Below, in pieces: positions 26,511 to 35,691 of a stretch of 57,238 nucleotides of DNA. The position numbers and the translations under genes were made by a program. The stretch comes from Bacteroidota bacterium (lineage in GTDB: Bacteria > Bacteroidota > Bacteroidia > Chitinophagales > Chitinophagaceae): NCBI GenBank assembly GCA_018267575.1, contig JAFDYF010000037.1, positions 1 through 57,238 of the forward strand, read 5' to 3'. Positions within the stretch are counted from its first letter, which is position 1. Each line of letters starts with the position of its first letter. Below the pieces are notes generated by a model. That model was not told the DNA's origin, searched no databases, and saw only the letters and a program-made list of their open reading frames with translations.

Positions 26511-27554
26511 TTACAGACCCGAAAGTATTTTTTTTGTAATGGCAGGACCTTCATAAATAAAACCAGTCCAAACTTGGAGCAGGTTAGCACCCGCATCTAA
26601 TTTCTCTTTAGCATCCATCGAATTAAAAATGCCGCCTGATCCGATAATGGGTATGGGAGTTTTGATATGATCGCGGATATATTTTACAATTTCAGTAGAT
26701 TTTTCTTTTAAAGGGGCGCCGCTTAAACCACCGGCCTCCTTGCTCGTAGGTGATGACAAAGGACTTAACCCATCACGGCTAATGGTTGTATTGGTGCAAA
26801 CCAGTCCGTCCAACCCAATCTCTTCTGCCAAGCTGATCACATCATCAATTTGTGATAGGCTAAGGTCTGGAGCGATTTTTAATAATAAAGGTTTGGGCCT
26901 TTCTTGCTGTCTGTTGATGACTTGAAGCTGCGATAAGATTTTCCTCAAGGATTCTTTTTCCTGCAATGCCCTTAACCCGGGTGTATTGGGTGAGCTTACA
27001 TTCACCACAAAATAATCAACACAATCGAACAGTTCCCTAAAGCAAATCTCATAATCCTTCCAGGCGTCCTCGTTCGCGGTAATTTTATTCTTACCAATAT
27101 TACCGCCAATGATCAAACGTTGGCCAATGGCTGAGGACAGATTTTTTTCTTTCCATGCCCTTAATCTGCTAGCAATGATTTGAACTCCATCATTATTAAA
27201 ACCCATCCGGTTGATGAGTGCCTTATCATGGGGCAGCCGGAACAATCTGGGTTTCTCATTTCCGGGTTGGGGTAGTGGGGTGACGGTACCCACTTCCACA
27301 AAGCCGAAACCAAGCGCTTCCAGTTCGTTCAGATATACAGCATTTTTATCGAAGCCGGCCCCAAGACCGATGATGTTTTTGAACCGCAGCCCCAAAATAT
27401 CTTTTTCAAATCCCGGTTTGTTTAAACAGAATTGCGATACTATGATATTCTTTGTCCAGTTCATTTTGCAAGCCATTTTCAGGCATTTCATAGCAAAATA
27501 GTGGACTGATTCTGCAGAAAATAAAAATAAAAATTGGCGGATGGCTTTGTACAT
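26511..27554 (-). CDS. pyrD: Dihydroorotate dehydrogenase (quinone), class 2
   Basis: From Met at 27554 the protein has 347 residues, starting MYKAIRQFLFLFSAESVHYF, the membrane-associating N-terminal helices of class 2 enzymes. The FMN barrel shows IGLGAGFDKNA, VEVGTVTPLPQPGN, NRMGFNN and VNVSSPNTPGLR with the catalytic serine. It oxidises dihydroorotate to orotate in pyrimidine synthesis and passes electrons to the quinone pool. An upstream in-frame Met at 27584 would add ten hydrophobic residues and is less likely. It is divergent from the thiolase gene. Confidence 0.95.
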   Translation of the reverse strand: MYKAIRQFLFLFSAESVHYFAMKCLKMACKMNWTKNIIVSQFCLNKPGFEKDILGLRFKNIIGLGAGFDKNAVYLNELEALGFGFVEVGTVTPLPQPGNEKPRLFRLPHDKALINRMGFNNDGVQIIASRLRAWKEKNLSSAIGQRLIIGGNIGKNKITANEDAWKDYEICFRELFDCVDYFVVNVSSPNTPGLRALQEKESLRKILSQLQVINRQQERPKPLLLKIAPDLSLSQIDDVISLAEEIGLDGLVCTNTTISRDGLSPLSSPTSKEAGGLSGAPLKEKSTEIVKYIRDHIKTPIPIIGSGGIFNSMDAKEKLDAGANLLQVWTGFIYEGPAITKKILSGL

Positions 27555-27591
27555 AATCGCCGCGAAGATAATGCACATTAACATTGCCTTT

Positions 27592-27623
27592 TTTGAGTTG
27601 CTCGGTGATTATTTTTATCTTTG
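27592..27623 (+). promoter_or_regulatory. Bacteroidota-type promoter of the thiolase gene
   Basis: TTTG at 27592-27595 and TATCTTTG at 27616-27623 are separated by 20 bp, which fits the -33 TTTG / -7 TAnnTTTG consensus. The thiolase start at 27679 gives a leader of about 50 bases. Confidence 0.65.
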
Positions 27624-27678
27624 GTATACAAAGTTGTTTATGCAACTTTTGCTTCATTCTTTTTTTAAATCATTTTTT

Positions 27679-28857
27679 ATGCAAGAAGCATATATCGTAG
27701 CCGGTTTCAGGACAGCTGTTGGTAAAGCAAAAAGAGGCGGTTTTCGTTTTTACAGACCCGATGATTTGGCGATTGAAGTGATCAAGCAATTATTTGGCTC
27801 TGTGCCACAGCTCGATCCAAAAAGGGTGGACGATGTGATTGTGGGGAACGCCGTGCCCGAAGCAGAACAAGGTTTGCAAGTGGGGCGCATTATTGCTGCC
27901 AGAGCGGTAGGTATCCATGCACCGGGCATGACCATAAACCGATATTGTGCCAGTGGATTGGAAACCATCGCTATTGCTACGGCTAAAATAAGAACCGGCA
28001 TGGCAGAATGTATTATTGCTGGTGGCACCGAAAGTATGTCAATGGTACCCACCAGTGGATGGAAAACAGTGCCTGCCTATTCCATTGCTTCTGTGGATCC
28101 AGACTTTTATCTCAACATGGGACTAACGGCAGAAGCAGTAGCCAAAGAGTATAACGTGAGCCGTGAAGATCAGGATCTGTTCTCTTATCAGTCGCATCAA
28201 AAAGCAATGAGTGCTATCAAGAATGGCTATTTCAAAAATGGTATTCTACCCATAAATGTGGAGGAGGTGTACCTCGATGCAAAAGGGAAAAAACAAAAAA
28301 AGAACTATTTGGTTGATACGGATGAAGGCCCACGGGCAGATACTTCCATAGCGGCATTGAATAAGCTAAAGCCAGTATTTGCTGCCGGAGGCTCGGTTAC
28401 GGCGGGCAACTCTTCACAAACCAGCGATGGGGCTGCCTTTGTAATTGTAATGGGCGAGAAGATGGTGAATGAATTGGGATTGAAACCCATATCCAGATTA
28501 GTGGCATGTGCCAGCGCAGGCGTACACCCAAGGATTATGGGTATTGGGCCAGTTGAAGCCGTGCCCAAAGTATTGAAGCAGGCCAATATGAGCCAATCGC
28601 AAATTGACTTGGTAGAATTGAATGAAGCATTTGCTGCTCAATCGCTTGCAGTGATCAGACAATTGCAACTAGATCCGGAAAAAGTAAATATCAACGGAGG
28701 CGCTATTGCTCTTGGCCACCCGCTAGGCTGTACTGGGTGCAAGCTTACGATACAGATCACACATGATATGAAACGGTTAAATAAAAAATATGGCATTGTA
28801 ACGGCCTGTGTGGGTGGAGGCCAAGGCATTGCAGGTATTATAGAAAATATTAATTAG
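27679..28857 (+). CDS. Thiolase family protein (acetyl-CoA C-acyltransferase)
   Basis: From the ATG at 27679 the protein has 392 residues, the standard thiolase length, and begins MQEAYIVAGFRTAVGKAKRG. The reactive cysteine lies in NRYCASGLETIA, and the C-terminal signatures are NEAFAAQS and NGGAIALGHPLGCTGCK, with the second His/Cys pair. It cleaves 3-ketoacyl-CoA, or condenses acyl-CoA, in fatty acid metabolism. The frame is open for 46 codons further upstream, but that part covers the promoter. No FadB/FadJ partner is adjacent, so chain-length preference is open. Confidence 0.92.
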   Translation: MQEAYIVAGFRTAVGKAKRGGFRFYRPDDLAIEVIKQLFGSVPQLDPKRVDDVIVGNAVPEAEQGLQVGRIIAARAVGIHAPGMTINRYCASGLETIAIATAKIRTGMAECIIAGGTESMSMVPTSGWKTVPAYSIASVDPDFYLNMGLTAEAVAKEYNVSREDQDLFSYQSHQKAMSAIKNGYFKNGILPINVEEVYLDAKGKKQKKNYLVDTDEGPRADTSIAALNKLKPVFAAGGSVTAGNSSQTSDGAAFVIVMGEKMVNELGLKPISRLVACASAGVHPRIMGIGPVEAVPKVLKQANMSQSQIDLVELNEAFAAQSLAVIRQLQLDPEKVNINGGAIALGHPLGCTGCKLTIQITHDMKRLNKKYGIVTACVGGGQGIAGIIENIN

Positions 28858-28934
28858 AAAGGAGTACTACAAACCCTTGTCAAACTATTTTCTTTATAAA
28901 AAACCTATATTGCCAACAGATTTAAACCTACCAA

Positions 28935-29579
28935 ATGGTAAAAGTATTTATTACCGACGACCACGAAATGTATCTCGAAGGGCTTGCCTTGCTACTCGAC
29001 AAACAAGAGGGAATTAAAGTTACTGGTACTGCTTTGTCTGCTACGGAGCTTTTGCAGAAACTTCCTGAAATTGATGCCGATATTTTGTTGCTAGATGTGT
29101 ACTTGCCCGATCTGGACGAGGAAGAATTGCTGCAGAAAATCAGGGCGATGAGGCCAACCCAGAAAATTGTGTATCTCACCATGTTGCGCGGCACACGATA
29201 TGTGCATAAGCTGATGAAGCACGGTATTCAAGGGTATATCCTGAAAAATGCTTCTGTGGCAGAGCTGAACGTAGCGCTCAACAAAGTGCAAGATGGTGAA
29301 GTGTATTTCTGCAAGGAAGTGAATATCGGCGATCAGGACGATGACTTCCGGTCTACAATTATCATTGAAGATAAAGACATCAATGCGATCCTATCCAAGC
29401 GCGAGCTTCAGGTACTACGGCTCATTTGCGATGAGTTTAATAATGCAGAGATTGCGGCAAAACTTTTTTTGAGCGTTAGTACTGTGGAGACCCACCGAAA
29501 AAACCTCATTTCCAAATTGGGGGTGAACAATACGGTTGGTCTGGTGAAATTTGCCGTGAAGCACATGCTGGTAGATTAG
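28935..29579 (+). CDS. NarL/LuxR-type response regulator
   Basis: The 214-residue protein has a receiver domain with acidic Asp8/Asp9 and the phosphoacceptor Asp54 (ILLLDVYLP), a conserved Thr and Lys (YLTML, YILKNAS), and a C-terminal LuxR helix-turn-helix (LSKRELQVLRLICDEFNNAEIAAKLFLSVSTVETHRKNLISKLG). It binds DNA when phosphorylated. The next gene, 39 bp downstream, is a short, degenerate histidine kinase that could be its partner. Target genes are unknown. Confidence 0.9.
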   Translation: MVKVFITDDHEMYLEGLALLLDKQEGIKVTGTALSATELLQKLPEIDADILLLDVYLPDLDEEELLQKIRAMRPTQKIVYLTMLRGTRYVHKLMKHGIQGYILKNASVAELNVALNKVQDGEVYFCKEVNIGDQDDDFRSTIIIEDKDINAILSKRELQVLRLICDEFNNAEIAAKLFLSVSTVETHRKNLISKLGVNNTVGLVKFAVKHMLVD

Positions 29580-29618
29580 GCCCGCATCCAAAACTCTTAT
29601 CCATTGGCTTATCCGGTC

Positions 29619-30422
29619 ATGCTTATTACGCTTGTCCTTACATTGGCTGCCCTTTTGGTAGCGGTGATTTTTTTGTTTTCGAAAAATCGGCAACTTAAGC
29701 AGCAACAAGAGGACCTCAATTTTCTGAACAGGAAATACCGGAGGATGTCTGAGATCAACCGAAAAAGAAAATCATTAGCATCCATCATCTCTCACGACCT
29801 GAGCACTCCCTTTGCAACGATTGATATGTGGGTGCATTTGCTCGATAGCAATAAAATTGATTTGGATGACGATCAGAAAAAAGCCAAAGAAATAATCCAA
29901 GGTGCTTCTGCTTATGGGCAAAAGCTGATCCACAAGATTGTGGAACTCGAAAAACTGATTCCCGAAAAAATGATTATTGAAGACTTCGATTTGAGTGCTT
30001 TGCTAAAATCGAAGGTGGAAGAAATGGGGCCGTCCTTACAGCAGGGTGCCCATTTTGTGTTGGATCTGCAGGAACCCATTTATTTGTTGAGCGACCAATC
30101 GATGATAAAGCAAATTTGCAGTTCTATTTTATCTGCGGTGGTTTGCAATGCCGAAAAAAATAGCCCGATTAAATTAAGCTTGTCAAATCAGGATGGGTTG
30201 GTTGATTTTGTGGTGAAAAGCGAGCCGATAGACTATGCAAAAAATAAAATTAACAATTTGTTTTCTGACTATAAACAGATCACATCCAGCACGCCGTTTG
30301 AATTAAAAGCATCCCCTTTGACTATAGCATTACGCTTAGCCTTGGAACTCAATTGCAGCTTAAGCACTGAGTCCAATGAATTTGGAGAGTCGGTTATTAC
30401 TGCCCAGTTCAGGAACAGTTGA
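29619..30422 (+). CDS. Membrane histidine kinase-like protein with degenerate ATPase domain
   Basis: I start at the ATG at 29619 (MLITLVLTLAALLVAVIFLF); an in-frame TTG five codons upstream is possible. One membrane helix is followed by a coiled coil and a dimerisation domain with a proper H box (SIISHDLSTPFATID). The region where the HATPase should follow keeps part of the N box (VVCNAEKNSPIK) but has no DxGxG or GxG motif, so ATP binding is doubtful. It may act as a phosphatase or scaffold for the response regulator just upstream, or be a decaying kinase. Confidence 0.75.
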   Translation: MLITLVLTLAALLVAVIFLFSKNRQLKQQQEDLNFLNRKYRRMSEINRKRKSLASIISHDLSTPFATIDMWVHLLDSNKIDLDDDQKKAKEIIQGASAYGQKLIHKIVELEKLIPEKMIIEDFDLSALLKSKVEEMGPSLQQGAHFVLDLQEPIYLLSDQSMIKQICSSILSAVVCNAEKNSPIKLSLSNQDGLVDFVVKSEPIDYAKNKINNLFSDYKQITSSTPFELKASPLTIALRLALELNCSLSTESNEFGESVITAQFRNS

Positions 30423-30461
30423 AAATATTTATCTGGAATTAAAAATATTTATCTGGAATTA
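30422..30461. repeat. Tandem 20-bp repeat upstream of the LRGPP/TonB receptor operon
   Basis: AAAATATTTATCTGGAATTA occurs twice head to tail without mismatch, starting in the last codon of the kinase gene and ending 28 bp before the next ATG. It could be a pair of regulator sites or a recent slippage duplication. Confidence 0.8.
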
Positions 30462-30488
30462 GGTAAATTGCAAGCTCCTGATTAAGGC

Positions 30489-30833
30489 ATGTGCAAAAAC
30501 AATATCATACGAGCATTTCTTTCGGCATTACTGATGATTGTTTTTGCGTTCAGCATCACTCCCCAAATTTACTTGCACGATTTGTTGGCAGATCATCGTG
30601 ATAGCCCAATCAAATCCAATTTTTCAGATCAAGCACAATTATCAAAAACAGGGTTCCATTGTACTTGGGATAATTTGGTGGTGGAGTCTCCTTTTATCAA
30701 TAAAGTTATTTCCCCGTTTATATCTATTCAAAAACAGTTTGTAAAACTGGAGTCGGTTTTCAAAACAGATTGTTTGGGGTTGGATTATTTTTATTTTGAA
30801 CTGCGCGGCCCTCCCGGAAATTTTGTTTGCTGA
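30489..30833 (+). CDS. Small exported protein with C-terminal LRGPP motif
   Basis: The 114-residue protein has a signal or anchor helix (residues 8-27, FLSALLMIVFAFSITPQIYL), then HDLLADHRDS, two interior cysteines, and ends with YFYFELRGPPGNFVC. Small proteins with an aromatic-LRGPP ending are, to my knowledge, common just upstream of TonB receptors in Bacteroidota. Here a TonB receptor gene follows after 82 bp. The His/Asp-rich part and the cysteines would suit metal binding. The function is not established. Confidence 0.6.
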   Translation: MCKNNIIRAFLSALLMIVFAFSITPQIYLHDLLADHRDSPIKSNFSDQAQLSKTGFHCTWDNLVVESPFINKVISPFISIQKQFVKLESVFKTDCLGLDYFYFELRGPPGNFVC

Positions 30834-30915
30834 TTTTTTCATTGAAGACCCTTTGGGTTTTTGCATTGGCGATTGTGTTTTGCCATACAATCAAAAAACA
30901 AAATAAAAACTCCGT

Positions 30916-33432
30916 ATGACCAATTTTATCAATAAAAATTTACTTTTTTTAATAAGCTTATCTATTTTTCATCCTGCGGTTTCCTCGGGGAAAGATATTT
31001 CGTTCAAGCATCATCATGAAGGGATTGATAAAGGTTCCTTATCTGGAAAAATAACTGAAAAAGGCAAAGGAACCCCATTGCCCGGAGCTACCGTTTATAT
31101 ACCAGACCTAAAATTAGGCGTGATTGCGGATTCGTTGGGCAATTATCGGTTCAGATTATTGCCCACAGGCAGTTATTTGGTGGAAGCACATTCCGTTGGT
31201 TTTAAAACGCTTACCAAAACCATTCGTATTACAAGCAACAGTATTGCCAATTTTGAGCTGTCAGATGAATATGTGGAAGAAAGCCCCGTGGTGGTTACCG
31301 GCATATCAAAAGCAACTCAAATCAAAAGAAGTCCTGTGCCGATTATTTCCATCAACCACGATTATATCACTTCCAACCTCAGCACCAATATTATTGATGC
31401 GATTGCAAAAGTGCCCGGCGTGAGTGCGCTAACGACTGGTCCCAATGTATCCAAACCCTTTATCCGTGGTTTGGGTTTTAACCGGATATTGACACTGTAT
31501 GATGGGGTTCGTCAGGAAGGCCAGCAATGGGGCGATGAGCATGGTATTGAAGCCGACCAATATGGTATAGACCGTATTGAAGTGATCAAAGGTCCGGCCA
31601 GCCTTACCTATGGCTCCGATGCATTGGCTGGTGTTGTGAACCTGATTCCCACCCCGCCTGCACCGGAAGGAAAAATAGTTGGGGATGTACTGACCGAATA
31701 CCAAACCAATAATGGCATGTTTGGCGGATCGGCCATGCTCAGTGGCACCAAAAATGGTTTTGAATGGCTGGGAAGGGCATCGCATAAAGAAGCCACCAAT
31801 TATCAGAACAAAATAGATGGGCGGGTGTACAATACCGCTTTCAGGGAAACGGATGCAAACCTTACATTTGGTCTTCACGGTAAATGGGGTTATTCGCACC
31901 TGAACCTCTCCTTGTATGATGACCTACAAGAAATCCCCGATGGCAGCAGGGATTCGTTGGGGCGATTTACCTATCAAAATACAGAAGCAGATACTTTGCC
32001 CCGGCCTCTTGTACCTCAATCAACATTGTCATCATATAAGATCACCACGCTGCATCAACATGTACAGCATTACCGTGCCTATCTCTCAAATAATTTTGCG
32101 ATAGGCAATAGTCATTTATTGGTTAACCTAGGGATACAAAGAAGTGTGCGGCGCGAATACAGCCATCCTGAAGCACCATTTCAAGATTTGGCGGGCTTGT
32201 ATTTGCAGTTGAATACCTATTCCTATGACCTAAAATATTATTTCCCGGAAATGAAGGGATGGAATACAACGGTTGGGGTAAATGGGATGTACCAGAACAA
32301 CAATGTTACTGAGGGTACCGATTTTATCATACCATCCTATCACCAGTTTGATATTGGACCATTTGTGATGACCAAAAAGAGGTTCAATAAATTGGATATT
32401 TCTGGTGGCATCCGTTTTGATAACCGTTCATTTAGTAATAGCGGTTTATTTACCAAACAAGACCCACAGACATTGGTCACAAAAGCCGTGTACGGGGTAG
32501 ATACGGTAGGTGCCGACCACCCTTTTAGTGATTATAGCAAACAGTTCTCTGGCTTTTCGGGTAGCATTGGTGCCACCTATAATTTTACCGATCGGTTTTC
32601 TATAAAAGCAAATTTGTCTAGGGGATATCGGGCACCCAATATTTCAGAGATTTCTTCAAATGGCATCCATCCCGGCACTTCTCTGTATCAGATTGGTAAC
32701 CCCGATTTCAAGCCTGAGTTTAGTCTACAGGAGGACCTGGGGCTAGCTTATACTACAAAATACGTGGCATTGAATTTTAGTCTCTTCAATAATATCCTGT
32801 CCAATTATATTTTTAATCAACGCATGCCAGATTCTACCATACAGTCGCTACCGGTTTATAAATTCCTGCAAGGCAAGGCCCAACTTTATGGTGGGGAGCT
32901 TAGTTTGGATATACACCCAATCAAGCCGCTGCATTTTGAAAACAGCATTTCTACAGTGTATGCGCTTAACAGAGGGCTGGATGCTAAACTGCTCAATGAT
33001 AGCAATCGATACCTCCCGAACATACCGCCATTGCATGGCATTTCAGAATTGAGGTATGATTTTGAAAGAAAGCAATTACACTTGCTCAATGGGTTTGTGA
33101 AAATACAGCTTGCCTATTATGCTGCTCAAAACCGTGTATACTTAAGCGATGGAACGGAAACACCCACTGCTGGTTATGCATTGTTCAATGCAGGTGTGGG
33201 TGGGGGCATTACTAATAAAAAAGGGAAAACAGTGGTGAACCTCTACCTCATGGGGAATAATTTGTTTGACGTTGCTTATTTCGATCACATGAGTAGGCTA
33301 AAATATTTTTATTATAATGCTAGCGATAGCAACCCTGCACATGGCATCCATAATATGGGAAGGAATATTGCGATTAAATTAGATTTCCCGTTGGATTTTA
33401 GCATGAAGCAACAAGCGAGTAATCAAAACTAA
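30916..33432 (+). CDS. TonB-dependent outer-membrane receptor with CarboxypepD_reg-like domain
   Basis: The 838-residue protein has a signal peptide, a His-rich N-terminus (FKHHHEG), a CarboxypepD_reg-like beta domain (GKITEKGKGTPLPGATVYIPDL), the plug (VVVTGISKATQIKRSPVPI, FIRGLGFNRILTLYDGVRQEGQQ, VIKGPASLTYGSDALAGVVN) and a 22-strand-sized barrel. The plug sequence is of the kind I associate with metal or small-chelate receptors rather than SusC; no SusD follows. It imports a ligand across the outer membrane using the proton motive force. The preceding small LRGPP gene probably shares its operon. The ligand is unknown; copper or zinc is an inference. Confidence 0.9.
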   Translation: MTNFINKNLLFLISLSIFHPAVSSGKDISFKHHHEGIDKGSLSGKITEKGKGTPLPGATVYIPDLKLGVIADSLGNYRFRLLPTGSYLVEAHSVGFKTLTKTIRITSNSIANFELSDEYVEESPVVVTGISKATQIKRSPVPIISINHDYITSNLSTNIIDAIAKVPGVSALTTGPNVSKPFIRGLGFNRILTLYDGVRQEGQQWGDEHGIEADQYGIDRIEVIKGPASLTYGSDALAGVVNLIPTPPAPEGKIVGDVLTEYQTNNGMFGGSAMLSGTKNGFEWLGRASHKEATNYQNKIDGRVYNTAFRETDANLTFGLHGKWGYSHLNLSLYDDLQEIPDGSRDSLGRFTYQNTEADTLPRPLVPQSTLSSYKITTLHQHVQHYRAYLSNNFAIGNSHLLVNLGIQRSVRREYSHPEAPFQDLAGLYLQLNTYSYDLKYYFPEMKGWNTTVGVNGMYQNNNVTEGTDFIIPSYHQFDIGPFVMTKKRFNKLDISGGIRFDNRSFSNSGLFTKQDPQTLVTKAVYGVDTVGADHPFSDYSKQFSGFSGSIGATYNFTDRFSIKANLSRGYRAPNISEISSNGIHPGTSLYQIGNPDFKPEFSLQEDLGLAYTTKYVALNFSLFNNILSNYIFNQRMPDSTIQSLPVYKFLQGKAQLYGGELSLDIHPIKPLHFENSISTVYALNRGLDAKLLNDSNRYLPNIPPLHGISELRYDFERKQLHLLNGFVKIQLAYYAAQNRVYLSDGTETPTAGYALFNAGVGGGITNKKGKTVVNLYLMGNNLFDVAYFDHMSRLKYFYYNASDSNPAHGIHNMGRNIAIKLDFPLDFSMKQQASNQN

Positions 33433-33518
33433 CGATGAACCACATCTAATTTTATTAATGTGTATATACTAACCACTAATTTTCGTCGTTTATAATTCAA
33501 CTAACCCATTTTTATATT

Positions 33519-33555
33519 AAAAAAAGAGCCGCGAAATATTCCGCGGCTCTTTTTG
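33519..33555. terminator. Bidirectional terminator between the TonB receptor and DUF983 genes
   Basis: GAGCCGCG and CGCGGCTC form a perfect GC-rich stem flanked by an A run and a T run, serving both convergent genes. Confidence 0.88.
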
Positions 33556-33567
33556 CTTTTAGTGCAA

Positions 33568-34032
33568 TTATTTTTGGGGTTCTTCTTTTTTATAAAAATC
33601 CTCGGTATTGTAATCAAAAGTTTTCACCTTGGTTACTTTATAGTTTTCATCATACTTTACAAAAAAATACAGATAGATCACCCTGCTGAGCCGCATGAAC
33701 CATGGCTGCAGCAATACTAGCAACACCCCATTAATGCCCATCCACCAAAAAAAACGGTTATCCGTGGTTGACATGCCAATCAATACCCACCAAGCAACAA
33801 AAGTAGCTACACAAAAGGCCACGGTTACCGCATAGCTCACATAGGCTGTGCCATACCAAAAGCCCACTTCCAATTCATAGGGCTGCCCACATTCGGGGCA
33901 TTTGTCCGGCATCTTGAATGTTTTTTTCAACAGCCAAGGGTTATTGTTTGTATACATCGGTCCTCTGCGGCATCGCGGACATTTCATAGAAAAAAGGCTC
34001 CACCAGTAATTTGGCTTGTTTTGTTTTGCCAT
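33568..34032 (-). CDS. DUF983 family membrane protein
   Basis: The 154-residue protein has two zinc-ribbon cysteine pairs (CPRCRRGPMY near residue 18 and CPECGQPYEL near 44), then two membrane helices, which is the DUF983 arrangement. Function is unknown; relatives occur near haem-copper oxidase genes in some bacteria, but no such gene is adjacent here. The minus strand has TACCTTTG 25 bp upstream of the ATG, matching the -7 consensus. Confidence 0.8.
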   Translation of the reverse strand: MAKQNKPNYWWSLFSMKCPRCRRGPMYTNNNPWLLKKTFKMPDKCPECGQPYELEVGFWYGTAYVSYAVTVAFCVATFVAWWVLIGMSTTDNRFFWWMGINGVLLVLLQPWFMRLSRVIYLYFFVKYDENYKVTKVKTFDYNTEDFYKKEEPQK

Positions 34033-34056
34033 TATATTTATAATATTTCAAAGCTG

Positions 34057-34064
34057 CAAAGGTA
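34057..34064 (-). promoter_or_regulatory. Probable -7 element of the DUF983 gene
   Basis: The minus strand reads TACCTTTG, an exact TAnnTTTG match just upstream of the DUF983 start. No clear -33 element is seen. Confidence 0.45.
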
Positions 34065-34173
34065 GTATTGCTGGGAGAATATGCACGGTGATTTTTGTTA
34101 CATATTTGGATTGATTATTTTTTTGGATGGTTTCTTTACAATTATTTCTAAAAATCACTTGAACATTTTACCC

Positions 34174-34181
34174 TATTTTTG
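34174..34181 (+). promoter_or_regulatory. Probable -7 element of sucD
   Basis: TATTTTTG matches TAnnTTTG and lies 18 bp before the sucD ATG. The -33 position is not clear. Confidence 0.4.
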
Positions 34182-34199
34182 CCTTCATAATATCATTCC

Positions 34200-35069
34200 A
34201 TGAGCATTTTAGTAAATAAGAATTCAAAGATTATTGTGCAAGGCTTTACCGGAACGGAAGGCACTTTTCATGCAACTCAAATGATTGAATACGGAACCAA
34301 TGTGGTAGGTGGCGTTACCCCCGGTAAGGGCGGTAGCCAGCATTTGGACAGGCCCGTTTTTAATACCGTAGCTGATGCTGTGAAGGCAACAGGCGCCAAT
34401 GTTTCTATCATTTTTGTACCCCCAGCATTTGCTGCTGATGCTATTTTGGAATCTACAGAAGCGGGCATTGCACTGGTGGTTTGCATCACCGAAGGCATCC
34501 CAGTTCAGGATATGGTGAAAGTTAAAAATTATTTAACAGGAAAGCCTACCCGTTTAATAGGGCCCAATTGCCCGGGTGTGATCACTGCAGATGAATGTAA
34601 GGTGGGTATTATGCCGGGCTTCGTTTTCAAAAAAGGAAAGATTGGGATTGTTTCCAAATCAGGTACTTTGACTTACGAGGCCGCTGATCAAGTAGCCAAA
34701 GCAGGGTTGGGTGTTTCCAAGGCAGTGGGTATCGGTGGCGACCCGATTATAGGCACTACTACCAAAGAAGCCGTGGAGCTTTTAATGAATGATCCCGAAA
34801 CAGAGGGCATCGTAATGATCGGTGAAATTGGCGGCAGCATGGAAGCCGAAGCTGCTAGATGGGTAAAAGAAAATAATAAAAAACCAGTGGTAGGGTTTAT
34901 CGCTGGGCAAACCGCACCTCCCGGTAGACGCATGGGACATGCGGGTGCTATCATTGGTGGGGCCGATGATACAGCCGCTGCCAAAATGAAGATCATGGCG
35001 GAATGTGGTATCCATGTGGTACAAAGTCCTGCTGATATCGGCGCTACTATGGCAAAAGTAATGAAGTGA
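34200..35069 (+). CDS. sucD: Succinyl-CoA ligase, alpha subunit
   Basis: The 289-residue protein has the CoA-binding Rossmann domain ([28 protein letters not shown]), [23 protein letters not shown], the ADP/GDP loop and [10 protein letters not shown], which carries the phosphorylated histidine. With SucB it makes succinate and nucleoside triphosphate in the citric acid cycle. sucB is not in the window; in Bacteroidota it is often unlinked. A strong hairpin follows. Confidence 0.97.
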   Translation: MSILVNKNSKIIVQGFTGTEGTFHATQMIEYGTNVVGGVTPGKGGSQHLDRPVFNTVADAVKATGANVSIIFVPPAFAADAILESTEAGIALVVCITEGIPVQDMVKVKNYLTGKPTRLIGPNCPGVITADECKVGIMPGFVFKKGKIGIVSKSGTLTYEAADQVAKAGLGVSKAVGIGGDPIIGTTTKEAVELLMNDPETEGIVMIGEIGGSMEAEAARWVKENNKKPVVGFIAGQTAPPGRRMGHAGAIIGGADDTAAAKMKIMAECGIHVVQSPADIGATMAKVMK

Positions 35070-35094
35070 TTTTTACAATAATCTTTTTGATAAT

Positions 35095-35125
35095 AGGAAA
35101 GCCCCGAAATTTTCGGGGCTTTCCT
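35095..35125. terminator. Hairpin terminator between sucD and the small secreted protein
   Basis: GGAAAGCCCCG and CGGGGCTTTCC form an 11-bp stem that can be extended by A-T pairs. The T tract is weak, but the position between convergent genes fits a shared terminator. Confidence 0.7.
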
Positions 35126-35165
35126 ATTTGTGGCCTCTATTTTTGATTTCAATGGTGGCGAGAGT

Positions 35166-35525
35166 TTAATTGTCGTCATCATCATCTTCGTGGCGACACC
35201 TCATTCTTTGATTGATTTGCCAAATTTGATATTGTATTTGCGCTATCTCCTGACGGTCGTGATTTACTTTGTCCCAATCGCCTTCATCCCTTGCTCTATC
35301 CAACTCATCCGTCTCCTGCATCAACCTTTGTTGTAAATTATATAGTTGGCCACTTAAGTCGTAATAGTTTTGCTGGTAATTAGGGTAGCCATATTGATTA
35401 CCACTATATTGATTACCCCAGTACCCATTATTGCGGTCATCATGTCTATAGCCCCAATCCTGGGCTTTGGTATTTGCGGCAATGAATAGGCAACCGATAA
35501 TCAGAATTGTAAATTTGGTTTTCAT
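35166..35525 (-). CDS. Small secreted coiled-coil protein with acidic tail
   Basis: From the ATG at 35525 the protein has 119 residues with a Sec signal (MKTKFTILIIGCLFIAANTKAQ). An Asn/Tyr/Gly-rich stretch (GYWGNQYSGNQYGYPNYQQNYY) precedes a charged helix (LQQRLMQETDELDRARDEGDW) and a basic-then-acidic end (RCRHEDDDDDN). An upstream in-frame Met 25 codons away would bury the signal, so I reject it. I recognise no family; the pattern suggests a small periplasmic or surface protein. Confidence 0.65.
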   Translation of the reverse strand: MKTKFTILIIGCLFIAANTKAQDWGYRHDDRNNGYWGNQYSGNQYGYPNYQQNYYDLSGQLYNLQQRLMQETDELDRARDEGDWDKVNHDRQEIAQIQYQIWQINQRMRCRHEDDDDDN

Positions 35526-35691
35526 ACAAGTTGTTTTAATTATTTGTAAAACAGTTACCATAATTAAGAAGCAAAAAGAAAATAGTTGTTTAAGCAACAA
35601 TAGTTAGGGCCTTGTTAAAACCCGTTTATGTAAAATGGGTAATACTTGCATCTGTTACTAAAACAAGAACTAACTTTAAAAAAACCTTTTC

